Assembly (NCBI GenBank): GCA_943788935.1
Contig: CALSSE010000028.1
Span: 1-61,575, forward strand
Origin: an uncultured bacterium
Lineage (GTDB): Bacteria > Myxococcota_A > Bradymonadia > UBA7976 > VGTA01
Length of the DNA stretch: 61,575 bases
Reading direction: 5' to 3'
The translations under genes and the position numbers were made by a program. A model generated the notes under the pieces. That model did not search any database, had not been told where the DNA came from, and worked only from the letters and a program-made list of their open reading frames with translations. This document shows, in pieces, positions 36,149 through 44,343 of this stretch (the stretch's first letter is position 1; each line of letters starts with the position of its first letter).

Positions 36149-37255
36149 CTATGGGCCTGCAGTGTTAAGCACAGAGGAGACTCCCGCTCCCCACCAAGCC
36201 TCGCCGCTAGAGGATAAAATTGAGACATCTAGGGTCTGGAGGTTGATCTGCAAGACGTAGCCGCTCTCGTCAAAAGCGAAGAGCTGGCCACGCCACCCCG
36301 CGAGTCCAAAAACACGAGTGTACCCATTGAGGGTAATCACGTCGCTAGTTTGACTAAGGTTTTGCGGATCAACGGTGATTATGATGTCATCTGCCACTCC
36401 CTCTCGGTTGACCGCAGCATATGTACCGACCCCATCGATCGAGAAAGCATCTCCGCTAGATGTATCAATAAGATAGCTCCCGATCACCATACTCTCCACA
36501 AGACCATTAGAGACACTGAGACGATGCCAGTCCCCCTCAACAGAGATCCCGATTAGCATGTCTCTTAACTCGCCGAACAGCTCTCCAGGAATAAAGGTCA
36601 ATCCATTAAATTGGCTTGGGAGAAAGCCCTGACGACGGCATTCTCCAGTGCGAGGGTGACAGATCCACAGGCTATCAAAAGAGACAGCCCACATCACCCC
36701 TGAACGATCAAAAGCGATATCGGTAATGGAGTGATCATCAAAGTTATCAAAGCTAAAGTTGGAGATAAGGTTTAGGGTCAAGGTCTTGACATCAAGAGCG
36801 TGAAGAGTCTGGCTCGTGTGAGCATAGACAGTATCAGGGAGCGCGCGTCCCGGCCAAAGACTGTCTGCAGGGGCAGGGTCCCAGGCATCAGGGATGCCAT
36901 CGAGGTCTTGGTCGGGTTCACAGGCCTCTCCTCTCCCATCACCATCAAGGTCAGATTGTTCTGGGTTATAGGTCATAGGACAGTTATCTACGCTATCAGG
37001 GATAAGATCTCCGTCGATGTCGGGGGGGGTAGGCTCTCCGCCCATCATCGGCTCTCCGCCCATCATCGGCTCTCCGCCCATCACCCCAGCCATAGAGTCT
37101 ATTCCCCCTCTATAGGGTCGCTCGCCTGCAGCAGGTGGAATCTCGACATCGTTAACTGACCCCCCCCCTTTAGAGCATCCTAATGACAGTAGCGATAAGA
37201 ACATAAGAGCGAGCCAAAACTTAATAAAAGACTTTGATCTCTGGCATAATTTCAT
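36149..37255 (-). CDS. Lipoprotein with thrombospondin-type loops and propeller-like domain
   Basis: 368 residues from ATG 37255 (GGGAG upstream, signal MKLCQRSKSFIKFWLALMFL...LLSLGC); ATG 37288 is in frame but lacks the signal layout. The lipobox is LSLGC. A (MMGGEP)3 repeat comes at about residues 55-75. TSP3-type calcium loops follow (DIDGDLIPDSVDNCP, DLDGDGRGEACEPDQDLDGIPDAWDPAP). The C-terminal 230 residues contain blades such as VYAHTSQTLHALDVKTLTL, DIAFDRSGVMWAVSFDSLW and GLAGWRGQLFAFDESGYVL, resembling a beta-propeller of the kind that follows such loops in myxobacterial lipoproteins. Function unknown. It is convergent with, and 2 bp from, the malate-synthase-like gene. Confidence 0.75.
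   Translation of the reverse strand: MKLCQRSKSFIKFWLALMFLSLLSLGCSKGGGSVNDVEIPPAAGERPYRGGIDSMAGVMGGEPMMGGEPMMGGEPTPPDIDGDLIPDSVDNCPMTYNPEQSDLDGDGRGEACEPDQDLDGIPDAWDPAPADSLWPGRALPDTVYAHTSQTLHALDVKTLTLNLISNFSFDNFDDHSITDIAFDRSGVMWAVSFDSLWICHPRTGECRRQGFLPSQFNGLTFIPGELFGELRDMLIGISVEGDWHRLSVSNGLVESMVIGSYLIDTSSGDAFSIDGVGTYAAVNREGVADDIIITVDPQNLSQTSDVITLNGYTRVFGLAGWRGQLFAFDESGYVLQINLQTLDVSILSSSGEAWWGAGVSSVLNTAGP
37032..37085. repeat. 18-bp tandem repeat, three copies
   Basis: Copies of GGCTCTCCGCCCATCATC, encoding MMGGEP on the minus strand in the tether of the lipoprotein at 36149-37255. Confidence 0.9.
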
Positions 37256-37458
37256 TCGATTTACTCCCTCACCGTACCTCTTAAACACCAGTCGATGGAT
37301 AATGACCGTTCATGGCGCCAACAACACTCCTCAACACTCTGCCACAATAGCTGGATGTATCTCTATAGATCTCTCGCTAACATAAGCTCGTTCATATGAA
37401 ATTGATCGCCACATCCAAGAGGTAGTATTGACAATGCTCCCAAGAGACGAGCAGCGGA

Positions 37459-39768
37459 TTACTCGATGTCAATACAGAGAATCAGCCATGACACTCTCCA
37501 AGCGACTGACCGACCCGCTATATTGTGAAGAGAGCGTTGAATATAAGCGTCTAGCTCGTCGCTGATACCTACCTCTCTTAGGCTTGACAAATAGCTCCCC
37601 TCCGTTGAGCTAAGCCAACGCTCTATTCGCTGTGAAGAGAGACGTACTCTCCTTGAACATAAATGTTCTTCTAGCGTGGAGACCGTCAACGACTTCCCCT
37701 CTTGATTAAATTGTTGTAAGCGGTCGGCTAGCTCGCTCATCTCCCATTGATCTAGCCCTTTATAGACCTCATTCTCAGCAGATCTCCACTCTCGATTCAG
37801 AGCGGTCATATGACTTTTCTCATCGGCGAGGTTGTGTTCGATGACTAAACCATCCCTGTCTATGCCCGTTAACTCGCTTAAGCGTTGAGCCCCAAAGAGA
37901 TAGGGTTCAGCAGTGGTGACTCTCCCTCTTCGATGGGGACTAAAAAGTCTCTGTAATAGATTCATTCGATCATCCCAATGATCCCGATCTGCGAAGAGAC
38001 CACGCCCAATGATCTGAGTGAGAGAGACCCCTCTGAGCTCACTCGACTCGCTGAGCGCAGATAAGTCTCCTGCGAGGTCCCCGTAGAGGACGACCGGCTG
38101 ATGAGTCCAAGGTAATCGACTCGCTATCGAGCTCATCGAATTCGCCTCTTCCCGACTCAAGCAATAGCTCCACACTCCCCCCTCTATGGCTGATCTCAAC
38201 GCCGGCCAAGTAAGTAATCCCCCCCCTGCGTTAAGGTCGAGGACTAGGTCATCACGCTGCAAAAGGGCCCGCCCAAGAACTCGCTCTCTGACCATCGCTA
38301 ACTCTGTGCTTACATCGCCCATCGCCCGCTCTACCCATTGGTTCACCCGCTCTTCATGAGGGGTGACAGAGAGCCTCTCTGCGTGGTCACTGAGTAAGGG
38401 GTCACCGGCTCCTCCGCTGATTACTCCTTCTAGCTGGGCCTCTCTCCAACCTCGAACTCTGACAGAGATCAGCGCCTCATCTCCTTGATCCGAAGGCGTA
38501 TAAAATAATTTGCCGCGCAATGAGTCAGGTAAATAGTCTTGGGCGACCCAGTGGTTTTGGTAGGCGTGAGGATAGAGGTAACCTTGGCCATGTCCAAAAG
38601 CCTCTCCATCTCGATGAGAGTCTTTGAGATGTGGAGGGACCTCACCGCGAGCCTCTACTCTCACCGCCTCGATCGCATCAAATACACCCATTGTAGCATT
38701 GGACTTAGGAGCGGTAGCCATCGCCAAAGTTGCCTGCGAGAGATGAAACCGCCCCTCTGGCATCCCCACTCTGTCAAAAGCAGCAGCGCAAGATTCGACA
38801 ACTCCTAAGCCTTGTGACCAAGCGAGCCCCACATCTTCACTCGCAAAGATCAGTAAGCGTCTAAAGATGTGACGAGCAGGCTCACCGGCGTTAATCATTT
38901 TTGCTAGCCAATACAGAGAAGCATCGGCGTCCGACCCTCGCATGCTCTTAATAAAGGCACTCATCGTATCAAAATGAGCATCTCCGTCTCGATCATATAG
39001 GACAGCTCTCTCCTGAATGGAGTCCTCAGCGACGAGGAGGTCGATATGGATGACTCCCTGACTCGTTTCCGTTGTTTCCACCGCCAACTCAAGAGCGTTG
39101 AGGAGTGAGCGAGCATCACCATCGACGACGCTTACCCAATGGTCGAGAGCCTCCTCATCGAGTGTAATCTGTCGATCAGCATAGCCGCGAGGATCACTGA
39201 GAGCTCGATGGGCGGTCATCTTTAGCTCATCGGAGCTGAGAGGGCGGAGCTGAAAGATATGTGAGCGGCTGTTCAGAGCGTTATTGACTTCAAAATATGG
39301 ATTCTCGGTGGTCGCGCCAATAAGGGTGATGACGCCCTTCTCCACCCACGGGAGCAGAGCGTCTTGCTGTGATTGATTAAAGCGATGAATCTCATCTATA
39401 AAGAGCAGCGTCGATTGATCAAAGCGCCGCGCTCGGTCTTGGGCTGCTGAGACCTCTTCCCGAATGACCTTCACCCCACTCAAAACTGCATTGATCGCCA
39501 CAAAAGTAGCTCTAGAGTGCTCAGCGATCACTTGAGCGAGTGTAGTCTTTCCCGTACCCGGTGGCCCATAGAGGATCAGAGAGCTCACTCTATCTGCCTC
39601 GATGGCTCTCCGTAAGAGTTTACCAGGCGCCAAAATGTGGGTCTGTCCTATATACTCTGAGAGCTTTCGTGGTCTCATGCGCTCAGCGAGAGGGGGGAGA
39701 CGGCGTCTAGCCGAAGCGTTCACTCCACCAGTCTTTGTCTGACCATCATCAAACAGGTCATCCGCCAT
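37459..39768 (-). CDS. rarA: RarA/MgsA AAA+ ATPase fused to a methyltransferase-like C-terminal domain
   Basis: 769 residues. Residues 1-430 are a complete replication-associated recombination protein A: PLAERMRPRKLSEYIGQTH, Walker A YGPPGTGKTT (67-76), Walker B LLFIDEIHRF (121-130), sensor ATTENPYFEVN, SRSHIFQLRPL, the DGDARSLLNALE motif, and the tetramerisation region FIKSMRGSDADASLYWLAKM ending at DYLPDSLRGKLFYTP. From about 500 a second domain begins with VLDLNAGGGLLTWPAL, resembling SAM-binding motif I, then mixed alpha/beta sequence without an obvious catalytic motif. RarA acts at stalled forks and interacts with SSB. RarA-plus-extra-domain proteins are known (for example in cyanobacteria), so the fusion is not unique, but its second domain is uncharacterised. 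It overlaps the next upstream gene by 11 bp. Confidence 0.92.
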   Translation of the reverse strand: MADDLFDDGQTKTGGVNASARRRLPPLAERMRPRKLSEYIGQTHILAPGKLLRRAIEADRVSSLILYGPPGTGKTTLAQVIAEHSRATFVAINAVLSGVKVIREEVSAAQDRARRFDQSTLLFIDEIHRFNQSQQDALLPWVEKGVITLIGATTENPYFEVNNALNSRSHIFQLRPLSSDELKMTAHRALSDPRGYADRQITLDEEALDHWVSVVDGDARSLLNALELAVETTETSQGVIHIDLLVAEDSIQERAVLYDRDGDAHFDTMSAFIKSMRGSDADASLYWLAKMINAGEPARHIFRRLLIFASEDVGLAWSQGLGVVESCAAAFDRVGMPEGRFHLSQATLAMATAPKSNATMGVFDAIEAVRVEARGEVPPHLKDSHRDGEAFGHGQGYLYPHAYQNHWVAQDYLPDSLRGKLFYTPSDQGDEALISVRVRGWREAQLEGVISGGAGDPLLSDHAERLSVTPHEERVNQWVERAMGDVSTELAMVRERVLGRALLQRDDLVLDLNAGGGLLTWPALRSAIEGGVWSYCLSREEANSMSSIASRLPWTHQPVVLYGDLAGDLSALSESSELRGVSLTQIIGRGLFADRDHWDDRMNLLQRLFSPHRRGRVTTAEPYLFGAQRLSELTGIDRDGLVIEHNLADEKSHMTALNREWRSAENEVYKGLDQWEMSELADRLQQFNQEGKSLTVSTLEEHLCSRRVRLSSQRIERWLSSTEGSYLSSLREVGISDELDAYIQRSLHNIAGRSVAWRVSWLILCIDIE

Positions 39769-40603
39769 TAGTGGCCAAGCCTAAGGCGGCGTCTAGGCTA
39801 GCGCTCATCAAAGAACTGATCACCGCTGAGATATCCTGTGTGTAGCTAGCATCCCATACGGGCTCAGTCTCATCTCGCAGATATGTCGCTTGTGAGAGCT
39901 CAAGTTGTACCGCGTGTATCCTACGCTGAGGTTGTCCATAGTGACGAGTGATATAGCCACCTCGGAAGCGACCGTTAACGACCGAGGAGTATTTATTGAC
40001 GCTAGACAGTCGCTGTCGAAGACTCTGTTCAATACTTGGATCACAGCTTGCGCCCATATTTGTTCCCAGGTTAAGGTCGGGGAGACGACCCTCAAAGAGA
40101 CGAGGGACAGCGCTCCTAATCGAGTGTCCCTCCCACAATAACGCCACTCCATAAGTCGCCACTAAGCGCTCTAACTCTGCCTGTAGCGTTTGATGATATG
40201 GGCGCCAATAGGTCTCTAGGCGTCGACACCTCTCCGCTTCACTCGGCTCCCCTTTCTCTCTATACAGTGATTCACCATCGAATCGCTCGCTAGGGAAGAG
40301 TCCGGTCGTTGTTTGGCCTGGATATAGGCTTTCACCGCTCTCAGGCCGATTGAGATCGATCACGTACCTTGAGTACACTGGAGAGATCAAGCTCGCGCTA
40401 AGCTCTGTGGTGATAGGCAGGTACAGTTCTCTCATAAACCAGTCAGTATCCACGCTACCTTGAGCAGACTCTGTAAGCTGAAGCAAGACATCCTGAGGGA
40501 TATCTACCCCACTATGAGGTACACTCACGAGGAGAGGGGCCTGACCACGAACCAAAGTATATGTCCGCTCATCGCTTTGATGATTATGGATTGGGTCTGT
40601 CAC
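39758..40603 (-). CDS. N-formylglutamate amidohydrolase family protein
   Basis: 281 residues, GTG start behind GAGGAG. It matches the N-formylglutamate amidohydrolase (HutG/FGase) family: LVSVPHSGVDIP (metal His), VDTDWFMRELY, SRYVIDLNRPESGESLYPGQ, GLFPSERFDGES, YWRPYHQTLQAELERL, LLWEGHSIRSAVPRLFEG (metal His), DLNLGTNMGASCD, GRFRGGYITRHYG and AVQLELSQATYL. The family hydrolyses N-formylglutamate in histidine degradation; no other hut gene is in the window, so another N-acyl substrate is possible. It overlaps rarA by 11 bp. A 22-bp element is duplicated just upstream (40622-40665). Confidence 0.88.
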   Translation of the reverse strand: MTDPIHNHQSDERTYTLVRGQAPLLVSVPHSGVDIPQDVLLQLTESAQGSVDTDWFMRELYLPITTELSASLISPVYSRYVIDLNRPESGESLYPGQTTTGLFPSERFDGESLYREKGEPSEAERCRRLETYWRPYHQTLQAELERLVATYGVALLWEGHSIRSAVPRLFEGRLPDLNLGTNMGASCDPSIEQSLRQRLSSVNKYSSVVNGRFRGGYITRHYGQPQRRIHAVQLELSQATYLRDETEPVWDASYTQDISAVISSLMSASLDAALGLATNGG

Positions 40604-40621
40604 AGTTCATCTCCTCAAAAG

Positions 40622-40665
40622 AAGTAATATCACTTTAGTTTAAAAGTAATATCACACTAGTTTAA
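40622..40665. repeat. 22-bp direct duplication upstream of the amidohydrolase gene
   Basis: AAGTAATATCACTTTAGTTT... and AAGTAATATCACACTAGTTT... differ at two positions. On the minus strand each contains TTTAAACTA and GTGATATTAC. The pair ends about 20 bp from the GTG start, in promoter position, so it may be a duplicated operator or -10 region. Confidence 0.6.
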
Positions 40666-40728
40666 AGAGTGAAGGCCTCGGTGACAAGTCTACAGTATCT
40701 CAATGTTTTACTTGAGCGAGTTACCCTC

Positions 40729-41202
40729 TCACAGCTGATCCAAGATATTGGTCGCTGTGCTACAAGTGATACCAAAGCCATCAGGCTCTAAATTGAGCTG
40801 GGACACCACGCCATCGTTGATGATCATCGAATAGCGCTTTGACCTCGTGCCTCCTAGAGCACCTGCGTTGACATCAAGCCCTATGGCCTTAGTGAAAGAG
40901 GCGGCTGGGTCAGCGAGCATGAGAATCTTATCTTCAACACCACTGACTTCGCCCCACGCTGACATCACAAAAGCATCATTGACTGCGATACACACAATCA
41001 ACTCAACGCCTTTCTCTCTCATCGCCTCAACATCTTGAATATAGCCCGGTAAGTGAACCTTGCTACAGCCGGGAGTAAAAGCACCGGGCACTGCGAATAT
41101 AATCCCTTTTTTACCTTTAAATAGCTCAGCCATATTATGGACCGTGCTCGGTGTGCCCTCTTGCAGTTCAAAACTTGGTAAATGTTCACCTACTTTAATC
41201 AT
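40729..41202 (-). CDS. Peroxiredoxin, Prx5 family
   Basis: 157 residues from ATG 41202, chosen because GAGG lies 6 bp upstream; two further in-frame ATGs are at 41208 and 41214. It is a thioredoxin-fold thiol peroxidase reducing hydrogen and alkyl peroxides. The peroxidatic Cys is in VPGAFTPGCSKVHLPGY (Cys46). The C-terminal LEPDGFGITCSTATNILDQL carries the second Cys at the position of the resolving Cys of human PRDX5. FVMSAWGE, MLADPAASFTKAIGLD and TRSKRYSMIINDGVV are further family blocks. Cytosolic. It lies downstream of the bacterioferritin in the same direction (240 bp apart), giving a small oxidative-stress pair. Confidence 0.92.
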   Translation of the reverse strand: MIKVGEHLPSFELQEGTPSTVHNMAELFKGKKGIIFAVPGAFTPGCSKVHLPGYIQDVEAMREKGVELIVCIAVNDAFVMSAWGEVSGVEDKILMLADPAASFTKAIGLDVNAGALGGTRSKRYSMIINDGVVSQLNLEPDGFGITCSTATNILDQL

Positions 41203-41442
41203 CAACATCCTCATATTTCTTTTACAATGTTACTTCACGTTGTTGTAAGCGTTCTCTAGTATACTTTGATAGAGAATACCTACCACCGAAAGATCCATTA
41301 ATACCTGTTTTAGTCGCGACCTACGAGTATTAGAAACAGAAAAATCAGAAACGGAATCAAAGTGATTTAACAGAGAGGCTCACCAATGGCTTGGTCTTCC
41401 TCATTGATCTGTCGTTGGCGCAGTAGACCTCGCGGCCTGCTG

Positions 41443-41886
41443 TCAGATATTCGGCTTATAATCTCGAAGCATTTTTTGCAACTCGAGAGTGTGTAGCTCT
41501 TCTTGTCCAATCATCTGACGAGCATATTCTTCCAAATAGACACTCTTGTCTGAGACTTCATTGAGCAGATCACGGTAGACATGTAAAGCCTCACGTTCAT
41601 GGATCAATGACTCGTTTAGAATACTGTAAATATCGTGCTGATTTGTCTCTTCAATGGTCGCAATCTTTTGACTTGGATGACCACCAAGGCCAGTGAGTAG
41701 TTCTCCCGCTTGTTGAGCGTGTTGGAGTGATTCATTCGCTTGCGCTTTCATAAAGTCGACAATGGGTTGCCGATATGGACCTGTCACCATGAGCGCATAG
41801 TGGGTGTAGCGCACCACACCAGCCAGCTCAAATTCCATAATCCGATTTAAGATAGCACAGGTTTGTTCAAGATCTAAGTTATCCAA
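41443..41886 (-). CDS. bfr: Bacterioferritin-type ferritin, apparently without the haem methionine
   Basis: 147 residues; TTG start with GAGGAG 6-7 bp upstream. A four-helix ferritin with di-iron ligands: Glu in IMEFELAGVVRYTHY, Glu and His in ANESLQHAQQ, Glu in IHEREALHVYRDLL, and Glu and His in GQEELHTLELQKML. This is the bacterioferritin pattern rather than Dps or ferritin. The Met that binds haem in Bfr (E. coli IDEMKHAD, Met52) is Leu here (ANESLQHAQ), so haem binding at the dimer interface is doubtful. Role: ferroxidase and iron storage, limiting Fenton chemistry; the neighbouring peroxiredoxin fits this. Confidence 0.85.
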   Translation of the reverse strand: MDNLDLEQTCAILNRIMEFELAGVVRYTHYALMVTGPYRQPIVDFMKAQANESLQHAQQAGELLTGLGGHPSQKIATIEETNQHDIYSILNESLIHEREALHVYRDLLNEVSDKSVYLEEYARQMIGQEELHTLELQKMLRDYKPNI

Positions 41887-42188
41887 GAAGCTCTCCTCAG
41901 TGAGTGTAAGGGATGGAGATTAAGCTCTCATAGTGACTTTAAGGTGTGTACTTCGACCAAAGTTTTAGGACCTCAATCGCTCAAAGAACTTACAAAAAAC
42001 GGGTCGAGTCATAAGAATTCATACTCTGCCCTCAATGATAAGTCAAAGTCCTGTTTGCCTATGCTCACGAGACACCTTATGCTAGCTTTTGTACCTTAAG
42101 AGCTAAATGATTAATGATCACTGAGCAGCGCAGACTGAGGCGAGAGAAATCGCGGAAGAGCTATAGAGCTAGACAGGTGCGATAGAGA
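41887..42188. other. 302-bp intergenic region between divergent bfr and the gene at 42189
   Basis: No coding sequence is supported. It contains the bfr ribosome site (minus) and one plausible plus-strand promoter at 42055-42083. No tRNA-like or terminator structure is seen. Confidence 0.6.
42055..42083 (+). promoter_or_regulatory. Sigma-70-type promoter TTGCCT-17-TATGCT
   Basis: -35 TTGCCT (42055-42060), 17-bp spacer, -10 TATGCT (42078-42083), each with 4 of 6 consensus bases. It is about 105 bp upstream of the gene at 42189. Confidence 0.4.
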
Positions 42189-43115
42189 ATGCAAGTCCCT
42201 ACAAACTTCTTTGACAGCTTCAAATTCTGGCTTCGTTGGAAAGAAGAGTCGGTAAAGAGTCTCAAGCGAGGTTGGACGATTGATGATGCTATCGCCCTGG
42301 TGGCGTTCTTCGAATATACGATCGTGACAGGGCTCTGTACACCTCGTGAAGCGGATAAACAACTCCGGAAGGTCCTGAAGCCAACTCGCTTAACTCTGAT
42401 TAGCATGACCAAATATGCACAGGCTCAAGTCCTCCTCTCCGAAGGGCGAGACTCTCGACTTAAGGCGTTTTTAATGTTTGATGGGCTCGTCTCATATTTA
42501 GAGCGTCACTATCACCCAGATACCGAAGAGGTGTTTGAGAAGTTTACTTCGCTGATCCCCTATCTCTCGGACTATCCCGAAGAGCTTTGCTCTTGGTGCG
42601 AATATGCAGGCAGAGCATACCTCTTACCATCAGAACTATGGGGACAGTATGAGTCGCCGATCCCTAATTTCTCACTCTCTCGACCCATCATCCGCTGGGT
42701 TAAGAACCGACAGCCAAACTTACACCCTCAGACCATAGGCTTGATCGACCTCTTCAGAGCTGATGCTCAAGCAGCGCTGACCCGTAATCAAAGAACCTTT
42801 AAAGGTCGACACTCGAAGACTAAACATGATGATAAACTGCTCGAGCTCTCTTGCCCTGAAGAGGACTTACTTAGCGTCATTAAGCTCATTGAGGTCGCTC
42901 TAATGGAATGTTGCTCCCGCCTGACCATTATCGATACCTTCGCTATATTAGATGGACTATTGATGATCGCCGAAGAGAGGTGGCTCATGGACATAGAGCA
43001 AGTCTGCAATACTTTCTCTCATGCACGCGATCAGCTCTTAGAGGGCTTCACTTTCGCAGAGCTTCAAGATTATTTAGAAACTTTTGATCGGCCCTATAGG
43101 CTTATCGATGGCTAG
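42189..43115 (+). CDS. Unknown soluble helical protein
   Basis: 308 residues, no family recognised. No signal peptide or membrane segment; strongly helical with few Gly. Notable are a basic patch in the middle (RTFKGRHSKTKHDDKLLEL) and a leucine-rich C-terminal half (VIKLIEVALMECCSRLTII). The start is ATG with a weak ribosome site. The end overlaps the start of the YeiH-type exporter by 8 bp, so the two are co-translated and may be functionally linked, for instance a cytosolic partner or regulator of the transporter. That is inference from spacing only. Confidence 0.6.
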   Translation: MQVPTNFFDSFKFWLRWKEESVKSLKRGWTIDDAIALVAFFEYTIVTGLCTPREADKQLRKVLKPTRLTLISMTKYAQAQVLLSEGRDSRLKAFLMFDGLVSYLERHYHPDTEEVFEKFTSLIPYLSDYPEELCSWCEYAGRAYLLPSELWGQYESPIPNFSLSRPIIRWVKNRQPNLHPQTIGLIDLFRADAQAALTRNQRTFKGRHSKTKHDDKLLELSCPEEDLLSVIKLIEVALMECCSRLTIIDTFAILDGLLMIAEERWLMDIEQVCNTFSHARDQLLEGFTFAELQDYLETFDRPYRLIDG

Positions 43116-44163
43116 TAAGGTGAGAGCTCACATCAGCGGACTATTGATCGCCTCACTCTGCGCGATCGTCGCTTATATGATTCACCTTCTCCCTTTTCCT
43201 CCTTTTACGATAGAGAGTCGTCACCCTGTGGACCCTCTGTTAATCTCTTTGATCATAGGGCTCAGCTATCGTAGTTGTTTTGGACTCCCGCAGGGGGCAC
43301 TGCCGGGAGTGCGTTGGTCTAGTAAGGCTCTACTAGCGATCTCGATCGCTCTCCTCGGTGCAAAAATAGACTTCTCGGTCATCGTAAAGCACTCACAAGA
43401 GAGTATTTGGCTAAGCGTTTTTTGTGTCTTTATGGCTTTGGTGATCACTGAATGGTTGGGGGTTAAGCTCGGTGTCAAGAGGCGACTGTCTAGATTGATC
43501 GCTATTGGGACCGCGATCTGTGGAGGAACAGCGATCGCTGTGACCAGCGGTACTCTTGGAGCGAATGAAGAAGAGGTAGCGCTCTCCATGGCGAGTGTGA
43601 CTCTCTTCGGTCTATTATGCGTGGTCCTCCTTCCCCCGCTCGGTCTTTGGTTAGATTTGAGCCAATCACAGTTTGGTCTCTGGTCAGGCATCGTCGTCCA
43701 TGCGACTCCTCAAGTGATGGCCACCGCTTATTCTTACGGCGCTGAGGCAGGAGAGATCGCTCTCATCGTCAAGATGACTCGAATCTTACTCCTGGCTCCC
43801 CTCCTGCTGCTCCTCAACATATGGAGAGTCAGAGAAGAGAGGGTCGCTCACCAGACTCTTGATCGTTCAACTCTGTTTAATCCCGCGCATATCTTTAAAG
43901 TATTTCCTCCCTTTCTTCTCGCCTTCCTGATCCTCGCCCTTTGCAATTCTATGGGCTTCATTTCCCAAGATTTGAGTCTCTATAAGATCGAGTTACCCAC
44001 CATCATTATGAGCCTCTCCAAAGCATTGATGATGATCGCCATGGCCGCGATCGGACTCTTAGTGGAGCTCAGTAAACTTCTACATATCGGCCCAAAACCG
44101 ATCATTGGTGGTCTATTATCTACTATAGTTATTGCCCTGATCAGTCTCTCCTTAATTATCTAA
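43108..44163 (+). CDS. YeiH-family putative anion (sulfate) exporter
   Basis: 351 residues from ATG 43108, overlapping the preceding stop; TTG 43084 is the alternative. A polytopic inner-membrane protein with about ten hydrophobic helices. Family (Cons_hypoth698/YeiH) features: PVDPLLISLIIGL at the first half, WSSKALLAISIALLGAKIDF, IGTAICGGTAIAVTSGTLGA with NEEEVALSMASVTLFG (the 'CG.SAI.A....EE..a.a...vt.fg' block), and FGLWSGIVVHATPQVMATAYSYG. Family members are proposed sulfate or related anion exporters; substrate evidence is thin. The C-terminal half has the expected gap of a Lys/Arg-rich cytoplasmic loop (WRVREERVAHQ). It is co-translated with the unknown protein upstream. Confidence 0.85.
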   Translation: MASKVRAHISGLLIASLCAIVAYMIHLLPFPPFTIESRHPVDPLLISLIIGLSYRSCFGLPQGALPGVRWSSKALLAISIALLGAKIDFSVIVKHSQESIWLSVFCVFMALVITEWLGVKLGVKRRLSRLIAIGTAICGGTAIAVTSGTLGANEEEVALSMASVTLFGLLCVVLLPPLGLWLDLSQSQFGLWSGIVVHATPQVMATAYSYGAEAGEIALIVKMTRILLLAPLLLLLNIWRVREERVAHQTLDRSTLFNPAHIFKVFPPFLLAFLILALCNSMGFISQDLSLYKIELPTIIMSLSKALMMIAMAAIGLLVELSKLLHIGPKPIIGGLLSTIVIALISLSLII

Positions 44164-44343
44164 TAAACAAAAGTTTTTATCATCTTCCACTTTATATAAT
44201 ACTCATTTTTTGGCATACCTCTCTTGCTCGATAAGAAACCTGCCTCCATTACTTGTGAATTTTCAGATTCTGCTCTATAGCTTCAAGGGAGATTCAACGA
44301 TTATATTCTTGAGCCTGTTTAGCTGTTAGTGTGAGCGAGTTTA

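Noticed and set aside
41386..41460. Short plus-strand frame starting ATGGCTTGG behind GAGAGG
   Set aside because: It runs into the antisense of bacterioferritin, has no recognisable product and is not needed to explain the gap.
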